9,688 nucleotides of DNA from an uncultured Bacteroidales bacterium (lineage in GTDB: Bacteria; Bacteroidota; Bacteroidia; Bacteroidales; WCHB1-69): NCBI GenBank assembly GCA_900321845.1, contig ONXT01000159.1, positions 1 to 9,688 of the forward strand, read 5' to 3'. Of the stretch, positions 1 through 6,148 are shown one piece after another. Below the pieces are notes generated by a model that saw nothing but the letters and a program-made list of their open reading frames with translations, made no database searches and had not been told where the DNA came from. Within the stretch, counting starts at the first letter, position 1, and each line of letters begins with the position of its first letter. Position numbers and translations under genes: made by a program.

Positions 1-270
1 CAGTACATTGCGACTTTGACGGACGCCAAAGGTCAACCGGTGGCTGTGGATGTTCTTTCAGAGAGTAAGGAATTGACTTACAATAACTTATTGGCCGGTA
101 ATTATAGTCTGAAGTTGATTGAGGATCGGAATGGCAATGGGAAATGGGATACGGGCAACTATCGTCGGAAATTGTTGCCGGAACGGATTATTGCATTTGA
201 TAAATCCATTACGATTCGCGGTTATTGGGAGTTGGAGGAAATCTTTGAGGTCGAAGACGAGAATAGATAG
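1..270 (+). CDS. Ig-like (Big_5-type) domain protein, C-terminal fragment
   Basis: This is the 3' end of a plus-strand gene; the frame is open from base 1, so the start lies outside the window. The 89 visible residues end at a TAG (268-270). They contain the pattern LLAGNYSLKLIEDRNGNGKW followed by DTGNY and LPERI, then a final stretch with WELEEIFEV. This arrangement (GNYxLxLIxDxNxNGxWDTG, then a P-E pair and a W-x-L/E-E ending) is what I recall at the C-terminus of Bacteroidota Ig-like-domain lipoproteins, whose N-terminal part carries an SbsA-like Big_5 domain. Such proteins are predicted to be surface or periplasmic, with unknown function. The D-x-N-x-N-G run resembles a calcium-binding loop, but that is only a resemblance. 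The gene converges on rsgA with six bases between the two stop codons. The upstream signal peptide and Ig domains cannot be seen, so the family call is moderate. Confidence 0.6.
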   Translation, partial: QYIATLTDAKGQPVAVDVLSESKELTYNNLLAGNYSLKLIEDRNGNGKWDTGNYRRKLLPERIIAFDKSITIRGYWELEEIFEVEDENR

Positions 271-276
271 CGTTTC

Positions 277-1218
277 TCACTTCAGTTTCCACTCTTCAAT
301 TTTCATATCATCGCCGTTGAGGATGGCGATGTAGTTTTCGTAGCGGCTTGGGGCGATTTCGCCGTTGGCGACGGCTTCTTGGACTTTGCAGCCAGGCTCG
401 TGGGTGTGCGTGCAGTTGTTAAATCTGCATTGGTTGTTAAAACTGCGTATTTCGCGGAAATAGTCGCGTATTTCGTCGGGCTTGTATTGGATGAGGCCGA
501 ACTCCTTGATACCGGGTGTGTCGATGATGAAGCCGTCGGCGACTTGGAACATTGCGGCGAAGGTGGTTGTGTGCTTGCCCTTGTTGTGTACGTCGGAAAT
601 CGCGCCGACACGCAAGTTCAGGTTGGAATCTATCGTGTTGATAATGGCGGACTTGCCTACACCGGAGTGTCCGCTGAAAAGCGACACCTTTCCGCTCATC
701 AGCGATTTCAGCTCCTCAATTCCTGCACCCGTCTTTGTTGAAGTGAGTAGGGTAGGGTAGCCGATTTTCTCGTAGATCTGGCGGACCGCCTCGATATTCT
801 CTTTTTCAGCTTCCGAGTAGATGTCCATCTTGTTGAAAACCAAGTGGGTGGGAATTCGGAAGCCTTCGGCGGCGAGCAGAAAACGGTCGATGAAACCGAG
901 TGAAGTGCGCGGCTCTTTCATCGTTACAACTAAAAAAGCCTGGTCGATGTTGGCTGCGATGATGTGGCTGATTTTCGACAGGTTGGTGGATTTGCGGTCG
1001 ATGTAGTTCTTCCTCGGCTCGATGCGGGTGATGTAGCCGCAGCTGTCCGCTTCAATGATGAACTCCACGTGGTCGCCTACTACGATGGGATTGGTCGTCT
1101 TGATGCCTTTGATTCGGAATTGTCCGCGCAGCCGACAGGAGACAGTCTCCCCGCTGTCGGTGCGTACATCGTACCAACTTCCGGTGGATTGCATCACTAC
1201 GCCATGGATTGTTGCCAT
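277..1218 (-). CDS. rsgA: Ribosome small subunit-dependent GTPase A (RsgA/YjeQ)
   Basis: A 313-residue cytoplasmic GTPase that acts late in 30S ribosomal subunit maturation. An N-terminal OB-fold (about residues 1-70) precedes a circularly permuted GTPase domain, recognised by motif order: G4 NKMD at 129-132 comes before the P-loop GHSGVGKS (183-190), the KGKHTTT switch region (213-219) and G3 DTPG (233-236). The C-terminal zinc site has the family spacing C-x4-C-x-H-x5-C (C264, C269, H271, C277). Length and motif set are normal. The frame stays open upstream to about 1398, but that part lies inside argS and lacks family resemblance. The ATG at 1216-1218 gives the expected MATIHGVV start and sits one base after the argS stop (TAA-T-ATG), which points to co-transcription and probable translational coupling with argS. 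No strong Shine-Dalgarno is visible; the start is preceded only by an AAAAGA run from the argS C-terminus. Confidence 0.97.
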   Translation of the reverse strand: MATIHGVVMQSTGSWYDVRTDSGETVSCRLRGQFRIKGIKTTNPIVVGDHVEFIIEADSCGYITRIEPRKNYIDRKSTNLSKISHIIAANIDQAFLVVTMKEPRTSLGFIDRFLLAAEGFRIPTHLVFNKMDIYSEAEKENIEAVRQIYEKIGYPTLLTSTKTGAGIEELKSLMSGKVSLFSGHSGVGKSAIINTIDSNLNLRVGAISDVHNKGKHTTTFAAMFQVADGFIIDTPGIKEFGLIQYKPDEIRDYFREIRSFNNQCRFNNCTHTHEPGCKVQEAVANGEIAPSRYENYIAILNGDDMKIEEWKLK

Positions 1219-1219
1219 A

Positions 1220-2995
1220 TTACATCTTTTCAGGAACGCCGATTCCGAGCAGTGACATGCCGTTTTTGATGACCAATGCGGTGAGTTCGGAGATTTGCAG
1301 TCGGAGCCCGCGTTTGCCAGCGTTCTCTTCTTTGAAAATGGGAGTCTCTTGGTAGAAGCTGTTGAAGTTTTGCGCGAGGGCGAAGATGTAGTTGGCAATC
1401 AGCGCGGGACTCATCGTGTCGCCCGCCTGTTGCACCACTTGCGGAAATTCGTACAGCGACTTGATCAGGTCTTTTTCCGAATTTTCGGCAGAATTTACGG
1501 AAACAGAATCGAGGGCATAATCGATGCCGTTGTCGGCGGCCTTGCGGAGCAGCGACTTGATGCGTGCGTGCGTGTATTGGATGAACGGAGCCGTATTCCC
1601 GTTGAAATCAATGGATTCCTCAGGGTTGAAGAGCATGTTTTTCTTCGGGTCAACTTTGAGAATGAAATACTTGAGCGCGCCCAATCCGATCATTTCGTAC
1701 AGCTCGTTGACATTTTCCACCGCGTTCTTTCCCAGTTCGGAAGTCTTTTCTTTCGCTTGGAAGATCATCTCCTCCATCAAATCATCGGCATCCACTACGG
1801 TGCCTTCGCGGGATTTCATCTTGCCGTTTGGCAGTTCCACCATGCCGTAGGAGAGGTGGTAGATCGCTTTGCCGAACGTCTTGCCCAACTTCTCGCCCAG
1901 CACGATTTTCAAGACATCGAAGTGGTAATTCTGCTCATTTCCAACCACATATATCATTTTTTGCGGATGAAACTCCTCGTAGCGGAGTTGCGCCGTTCCC
2001 AAGTCCTGTGTCATATAGACGGAGGTCCCATCGGAGCGGAGAAGCACCTTCTCATCCAGCCCTTTGTCGTGCAAGTCCACGCAGACGGCTTGGTCGTTTC
2101 GATGATAGAATACTCCCTTTTTCAGACCTTCATCCACCAACGCTTTCCCGAGCAGATAGGTTTGCGATTCATAATAAACTTTGTTGAATACGATGCCTAA
2201 CTGCTTGTAAGTCATATCAAAGCCGTCATATACCCAGTTGTTCATTTGCTGCCATAATGCGCGCACTTCGGGGTCGTTGTTTTCCCAGCGGCGAAGCATA
2301 TCTTGTGCCTCCACCATCAGTGGCGCCTGTTTTTCCGCCTCCTCCTTGGAAACGCCCTTCTCCTCCAACTCTTTGACCTGCGCCTTGTAGTGCTTGTCGA
2401 ATTCCACATAGTACTTGCCTACAAGGTGGTCGCCTTTGGTGTGCGAGGATTCAGGGGTTTCTCCGTTCCCGAATTTCTGCCAAGCCAACATCGATTTGCA
2501 GATGTGTATTCCTCTGTCATTCACTAAGTTGACCTTGACTACATTTTTGCCGCAGGCGGAAAGGATGCGGGAAACGGAATCGCCGAGCAGATTGTTGCGG
2601 ATGTGGCCAAGGTGCAGCGGCTTGTTGGTGTTCGGAGATGAAAATTCAATGAGGGTGACAGGTTCGTTTTCTTCCGTTTTAACATAGCCGAATTGCAGAT
2701 TTCTGCTGTTTTTGCGCAGAAAATCAAGCCATAAAGTGTCGGGGAACATGAGGTTCAGGAATCCCTTCACTACGTTGAAACTGCAGTGGAGCTTCTGGGT
2801 AAAGTATTGGCCGAGTTCGTTGGCGACCATCTCGGGCGATTTGTGCGCCATTTTCACAAATGGGAATACCACAATCGTGAAATCGCCTTCAAATTCTTTT
2901 TTTGTGTTTTGTATAATGGAAGTGTCTGTCTGCCAGTCGATTTGATAGAGTTCGTGAAGGGCTTCTGCCAGAGTTTGTGCGATTTTTAACTTCAT
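1220..2995 (-). CDS. argS: Arginyl-tRNA synthetase
   Basis: A complete 591-residue class I aminoacyl-tRNA synthetase that charges tRNA-Arg with arginine using ATP. Visible parts are an N-terminal Add-1-like domain (about 1-85), the class I signature PNTNKPLHLGHIRNN with the HIGH-equivalent HLGH at 128-131, the catalytic Rossmann fold, the KMSKS-equivalent in GKMKSREGT (391-399) and a C-terminal DALR anticodon-binding domain (about 465-591). The protein ends with the family-typical GVPEKM. The start is the ATG at 2993-2995, preceded by AGGA four bases upstream, a reasonable ribosome binding site for this phylum. It is followed after one base by rsgA. Upstream, 70 bases separate it from the ABC permease stop; no clear promoter is visible there, so argS may be transcribed from its own weak promoter or by read-through. 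No missing residues or frameshifts were seen. Confidence 0.98.
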   Translation of the reverse strand: MKLKIAQTLAEALHELYQIDWQTDTSIIQNTKKEFEGDFTIVVFPFVKMAHKSPEMVANELGQYFTQKLHCSFNVVKGFLNLMFPDTLWLDFLRKNSRNLQFGYVKTEENEPVTLIEFSSPNTNKPLHLGHIRNNLLGDSVSRILSACGKNVVKVNLVNDRGIHICKSMLAWQKFGNGETPESSHTKGDHLVGKYYVEFDKHYKAQVKELEEKGVSKEEAEKQAPLMVEAQDMLRRWENNDPEVRALWQQMNNWVYDGFDMTYKQLGIVFNKVYYESQTYLLGKALVDEGLKKGVFYHRNDQAVCVDLHDKGLDEKVLLRSDGTSVYMTQDLGTAQLRYEEFHPQKMIYVVGNEQNYHFDVLKIVLGEKLGKTFGKAIYHLSYGMVELPNGKMKSREGTVVDADDLMEEMIFQAKEKTSELGKNAVENVNELYEMIGLGALKYFILKVDPKKNMLFNPEESIDFNGNTAPFIQYTHARIKSLLRKAADNGIDYALDSVSVNSAENSEKDLIKSLYEFPQVVQQAGDTMSPALIANYIFALAQNFNSFYQETPIFKEENAGKRGLRLQISELTALVIKNGMSLLGIGVPEKM

Positions 2996-3065
2996 TTTAT
3001 CCTGAGATTTTTTATTTAACTTATCGATTGTTTGATTTTAATTTGCGTTGCAAGATTCCCGAAAT
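2996..3065 (-). other. Intergenic gap between ABC permease and argS
   Basis: This 70-base AT-rich spacer contains no ATG-started reading frame on the minus strand. It holds no TAnnTTTG box and no convincing terminator; the only fold is a four-base stem, TTGC/GCAA, at 3043-3053, without a following T-run on the minus strand. The AGGA near 3000 serves the argS start. Whether the spacer holds an argS promoter cannot be settled by eye. Confidence 0.5.
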
Positions 3066-4397
3066 TTATCGGATTCTCACCCAACGGATCAGGTCCCCCC
3101 ACGTCACCTTTTTGCCGTAGCTCAGCAGTCCGATGCGGTAAATCTTGGCGGAGAACCAAACGCAGCCGACGAAGGTGGCGACCAGTAGGGCAATGGAAAG
3201 TGTGAATTCCCAAACCGGCACACCCGACGGCAACCGGTACAGCATGGCAATCGGCGAGGTGAACGGAATGATGGAGAGCCAACGGATGACAGGATGTTCC
3301 GGCCCCAGTCCCATCATAATGACAATGAAGGTGATGATCAAGGGAAGACTGACGGGCATGATGAGTTGGTTGGAGTCGGTCTCATTGTCGGTGGCGGATC
3401 CCAGTCCGGCATACAGCGAGGCATACATCAGATAGCCGAAGAGGAAATAGAAGAAGAAGCTGAAGAGTATGGTCTTGAAGGGGAAGGAATAGAACGAGGA
3501 GATATTGCCGAATATATCGTCTTGAGCGTTAATGGTCGCATCTTCACTAATCAGTTCCGAATTGGTGTTCATGTTGCTCACTTCGCTCATTTCTGTTACT
3601 TGCTTCTCGTTAATTAGTTGTGGTACAACGAATTGTGCTCCTGTCAGCAAGACTAATACGAAGATGATTTGCAGAACGAATTGCGTAACGCCGACCAAGG
3701 AAACGCCGATGATTTTACCCATCATAAACTGGAAGGGTTTGACGGAGGAAACGATGATTTCGGCGATGCGGTTTGTCTTTTCTTCAATGGTGCTGCGCAT
3801 GATGATGGAGGAGTACAAAAATACAAATATGTAGATCAACATGCCACAAATCATGCCGACGATGCGGTTGATTTCCACGGTGTGCTTCTCTGCTTGTCCG
3901 TTCTTATCAATTTGAAGCGTGGCAATAGAGCTGCGTGAAACTTCTTTTATAGCCTTGAATTTCTGGAGGTCAATATGAAAAGTATCAACTAAAGACTGGT
4001 CGAACAGGATTTTGTCCATCTGTTCTGTGATTTTCCCTTTCAGTGACATCGGCGGTTCTTCGTAGTAATAGAGGTTGGCCTGATTGGACTGGCTGCCGCT
4101 CAGGATGTGAAGTACTGCGTCGCATTCGCCATTTATGCACTTTTTTTGCAGAACATTCAGCTCATCGCCCGGATAGACAAAAGTTAATTTGCTGGTATTT
4201 TGGAATTTATTGATGAAATAGTCGTTGTCATCCAGCACATAGATGGTACAGTCTTTATCGGCTTTGTTTGCGATATAGAGGGGGAGCAGAATGAGTGCTG
4301 CCATCATGATGGGGAAGAACAGCGTCGTGAAGATGAAGGACTTCTTTTTGACGCGTGCCAAATATTCGCGGGCTATAATAACGGAGACTTTGCTCAT
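3066..4397 (-). CDS. ABC-2 family exporter permease (NatB-like)
   Basis: A 443-residue inner-membrane permease of the ABC2_membrane_3/NatB type, the partner of the ATPase encoded just upstream. One N-terminal membrane span (about 21-43) is followed by a long extracytoplasmic domain (about 45-178) and then a cluster of spans at roughly 180-200, 230-258, 307-330, 350-364 and 396-416. The cytoplasmic motif EEKTNRIAEIIVSSVKP (205-221) before the span beginning GKIIG is characteristic of this family. A polar acidic loop at about 262-300 interrupts the second half. I chose the ATG at 4395-4397 (MSKVSVIIAREYLARVKKKS); a TTG two codons upstream (4401-4403) is less likely. The gene begins 33 bases after the ATPase stop, so the pair is surely an operon. 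NatAB relatives export Na+ or drugs; the substrate here is not known. Confidence 0.9.
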   Translation of the reverse strand: MSKVSVIIAREYLARVKKKSFIFTTLFFPIMMAALILLPLYIANKADKDCTIYVLDDNDYFINKFQNTSKLTFVYPGDELNVLQKKCINGECDAVLHILSGSQSNQANLYYYEEPPMSLKGKITEQMDKILFDQSLVDTFHIDLQKFKAIKEVSRSSIATLQIDKNGQAEKHTVEINRIVGMICGMLIYIFVFLYSSIIMRSTIEEKTNRIAEIIVSSVKPFQFMMGKIIGVSLVGVTQFVLQIIFVLVLLTGAQFVVPQLINEKQVTEMSEVSNMNTNSELISEDATINAQDDIFGNISSFYSFPFKTILFSFFFYFLFGYLMYASLYAGLGSATDNETDSNQLIMPVSLPLIITFIVIMMGLGPEHPVIRWLSIIPFTSPIAMLYRLPSGVPVWEFTLSIALLVATFVGCVWFSAKIYRIGLLSYGKKVTWGDLIRWVRIR

Positions 4398-4430
4398 GGT
4401 CAAACGGATTTAATAATTAGCGTAGATGCT

Positions 4431-5360
4431 TCACTGCTGATGGTTCAATGAATTCACCGTCCGAATGAAAATGTCATTCATGGAAGGCAGTATTTCGTTG
4501 AAAGACAGTACATTTCCGTGTTTGATGAAGGATTCTAACACTTGGTTGGCGCACCCTTCACTGTTCAACTGCAACTCAAAAAACGTTGAGAAGTCATCCT
4601 CGTTTCGATTGATAACGTGAAACAATGGATTATCTTCATTGACAAACGAGAAATCCGCACTGTCTGATTTTTCCAGTTGGATGCGGTATCGGTTCTGGCG
4701 GAAACGGCGTTTCACTTCGTTGAGTTGGCCATGAAGCACATTCTTCCCATGGTTGATCAGCACGATGTCGTCGCAGATCTCCTCTACGGAGGCCATATTA
4801 TGAGTGGAAAGAATGATGGTGGCACCCTTGGCAGCCAGTTCCAGAATCTCTTTCTTCAACATCTCCGCATTGATGGGGTCGAAGCCGGAGAAAGGTTCAT
4901 CGAAGATGAGAAATGAAGGCTCGTGGATGACGGTCACGATGAACTGGATTTTCTGCTGCATGCCCTTGGAGAGCTCTTCCGCTTTCTTGTTCCACCAGGA
5001 TTCAATCTCGAATTTCTTGAACCAGAATTTGAGCCGCCGGCTGGCTTCCGCTTTGGAGAGACCGCGCAGCTGGGCGAAGTAGATGGCCTGTTCGGAGACC
5101 TTCATTTTCTTGTAAAGACCGCGTTCTTCGGGCAGGTAGCCGATATGGGCGACATCTTCATCGGTCAGCGGGTGACCTTTGAAAGTAATCTCGCCGCTGT
5201 CGGGAATGGAGATGCGGGTGAGCAGACGGATGAGCGTGGTTTTACCTGCTCCGTTGGGACCCAACAGACCGAAGATGCGACCTTCGGCGATGGACAACGA
5301 AAGGTCGTCCAAAGCTTTGTTTTGTTGGAAACACTTGCTAATATGTTGAACTTCAATCAT
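4431..5360 (-). CDS. ABC exporter ATP-binding protein (NatA-like)
   Basis: A 309-residue cytoplasmic ATPase that should power the NatB-like permease encoded 33 bases downstream. Motifs in order are Walker A GPNGAGKT (34-41), the NatA-type Q-loop region GYLPEERGLY (74-83, with glutamates where many ABC proteins have Gln), the variant signature LSKGM (130-134) instead of LSGGQ, Walker B FLIFDE (150-155) and the switch histidine in STHNM (H187). Residues about 222-305 form a C-terminal extension of the DUF4162 kind often attached to NatA-like ATPases. The start ATG (5358-5360) lies two bases after the DUF4290 stop codon, so translation is probably coupled to that gene. All catalytic residues appear intact. 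The class is clear; the exported compound is not. Confidence 0.93.
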   Translation of the reverse strand: MIEVQHISKCFQQNKALDDLSLSIAEGRIFGLLGPNGAGKTTLIRLLTRISIPDSGEITFKGHPLTDEDVAHIGYLPEERGLYKKMKVSEQAIYFAQLRGLSKAEASRRLKFWFKKFEIESWWNKKAEELSKGMQQKIQFIVTVIHEPSFLIFDEPFSGFDPINAEMLKKEILELAAKGATIILSTHNMASVEEICDDIVLINHGKNVLHGQLNEVKRRFRQNRYRIQLEKSDSADFSFVNEDNPLFHVINRNEDDFSTFFELQLNSEGCANQVLESFIKHGNVLSFNEILPSMNDIFIRTVNSLNHQQ

Positions 5361-5362
5361 TT

Positions 5363-6052
5363 TTATACGTTGGTGTTTGTTTGCTGCTTCTTTTTCTTCT
5401 TCTTCTTTTTCTTTTTGGATGATTTTGTCGGTTGTTGGGAGGTGCCGGAAAGAAGTTCTTTGGCTGGGATGAGCTCGAAATCGTCGGGAAGGACGAGTCT
5501 TCCCTGCGACAAATCTTTTAATTGGCTGATAATGACCGTGTCATCCACAGTGTCGCGATTGAATTTCAGGTAGAGCCGTTTCATCTGGTTTGCGATGTTC
5601 CGTGCCAGCTGTTGCTTTTGCGGCCCATCGGGGTAGGCGGAAACGGCTTGGATGATTTTCCCCAGGTATCTGCCGTAGGAACGAGTGCGGACGATGCCTT
5701 TCTTGTATTCTTCGTGTGGAATGGAAACGTGTTCTTTTTCAGATGGTTGCGGCTTTGGAAAAAGGGAATCCACGTCCAACTGGTAGTCGGAAATGATGAA
5801 AAGATGGTCCCAGAGTTTCCGCCAATAGTCGATGGATTCGCGTTCTTTCTGGATTTGAGTGTTGCTGACATTCCCGTTTCCGTTGGCGGCAGGGGTCGGC
5901 GTAGCGAGCGACATCGCTTTGACGATTGCTTTCGCCGCCTCGTTTCTTTTCTCGCGGTCCTCAATCTTGACCGCATCTTCAATCATTTTTTGGATGTTCC
6001 GTCCGTACTCTCTGATAATGAGTTTGTTACGAGATGTGTTGTATTCTAACAT
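5363..6052 (-). CDS. DUF4290 family protein with C-terminal polylysine tail
   Basis: A 229-residue protein whose N-terminus (MLEYNTSRNKLIIREYGRNI, then IEDREKRNEAA) and central KLWDHLFIISDYQLDVDSLF segment match what I know of DUF4290, a family of unknown function found in Bacteroidota. It has no signal peptide or membrane span and is predicted to be cytoplasmic. Residues about 51-66 are a low-complexity Pro/Ala/Asn/Gly insert, and residues 213-222 are ten consecutive lysines followed by QQTNTNV. The tail could bind nucleic acid or ribosomes, but that is inference. The gene is first in a three-gene operon: its TAA is two bases before the ABC ATPase start. The ATG at 6050-6052 follows an AT-rich stretch without a Shine-Dalgarno sequence, and a -7 promoter element lies about 20 bases upstream. 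Confidence 0.87.
   Translation of the reverse strand: MLEYNTSRNKLIIREYGRNIQKMIEDAVKIEDREKRNEAAKAIVKAMSLATPTPAANGNGNVSNTQIQKERESIDYWRKLWDHLFIISDYQLDVDSLFPKPQPSEKEHVSIPHEEYKKGIVRTRSYGRYLGKIIQAVSAYPDGPQKQQLARNIANQMKRLYLKFNRDTVDDTVIISQLKDLSQGRLVLPDDFELIPAKELLSGTSQQPTKSSKKKKKKKKKKQQTNTNV
5387..5416 (-). repeat. 30-base homopurine triplet tract encoding ten lysines
   Basis: On the coding (minus) strand this is an uninterrupted run of A and G made of AAG and AAA codons: seven AAG and three AAA. As a near-perfect triplet repeat it could gain or lose units by slippage without shifting frame, so lysine number may vary among strains. It ends 26 bases before the next gene's start codon. Confidence 0.85.
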
Positions 6053-6070
6053 AAAAATCTAATTTGGTCG

Positions 6071-6078
6071 CAAAAATA
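6071..6078 (-). promoter_or_regulatory. Bacteroidota -7 promoter element upstream of the DUF4290 operon
   Basis: On the minus strand this reads TATTTTTG, an exact match to the Bacteroidota consensus TAnnTTTG. It lies 18 bases before the ATG, which would give a very short leader of roughly 10-15 bases. The region about 19 bases further upstream lacks a good TTTG -33 element, so the promoter would be partly degenerate. It is in the only gap upstream of the operon, which supports a real promoter. Confidence 0.55.
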
Positions 6079-6109
6079 CGAATTTTAATTCACAATTGCG
6101 GAAGCCTCC

Positions 6110-6127
6110 AAGCTGAATATTCGGCTT
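6110..6127. promoter_or_regulatory. Near-perfect 18-bp palindrome between the barrel gene and the DUF4290 operon
   Basis: The sequence AAGCTGAATATTCGGCTT is symmetrical about GAATATTC with one mismatched pair. It lies 22 bases beyond the stop of the outer-membrane barrel gene and about 32 bases upstream of the -7 box of the next operon. It could be a protein-binding site or part of a terminator stem. No T-run follows it on the minus strand, which argues against an ordinary intrinsic terminator. An alternative stem on the minus-strand RNA pairs AAGCC near 6127 with GGCTT near 6102. Confidence 0.35.
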
Positions 6128-6148
6128 TCGAATAATAATAGCTCGTGG

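Noticed and set aside
259..278. Possible terminator hairpin GAGAA/TTCTC between the converging genes
   Set aside because: The stem is only five pairs, the loop is ten bases and no T-run follows in either direction.
379..741. Plus-strand open frames opposite rsgA
   Set aside because: They overlap the GTPase and zinc motifs of rsgA on the other strand and show no independent support.
1219..1398. Extended N-terminus for rsgA from an upstream in-frame start
   Set aside because: The extra 60 residues overlap the argS C-terminus in another frame and do not resemble RsgA; the MATIHGVV start one base after the argS stop fits the family length.
1295..2200. A 301-codon plus-strand open frame opposite argS
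   Set aside because: It lies entirely antisense to a complete argS with all motifs, and its translation has no recognisable domain; it is a by-product of the codon usage of argS.
3816..3823. A TATTTTTG match on the minus strand inside the permease gene
   Set aside because: No gene starts shortly downstream of it on that strand, so it is most likely a chance match in coding sequence.
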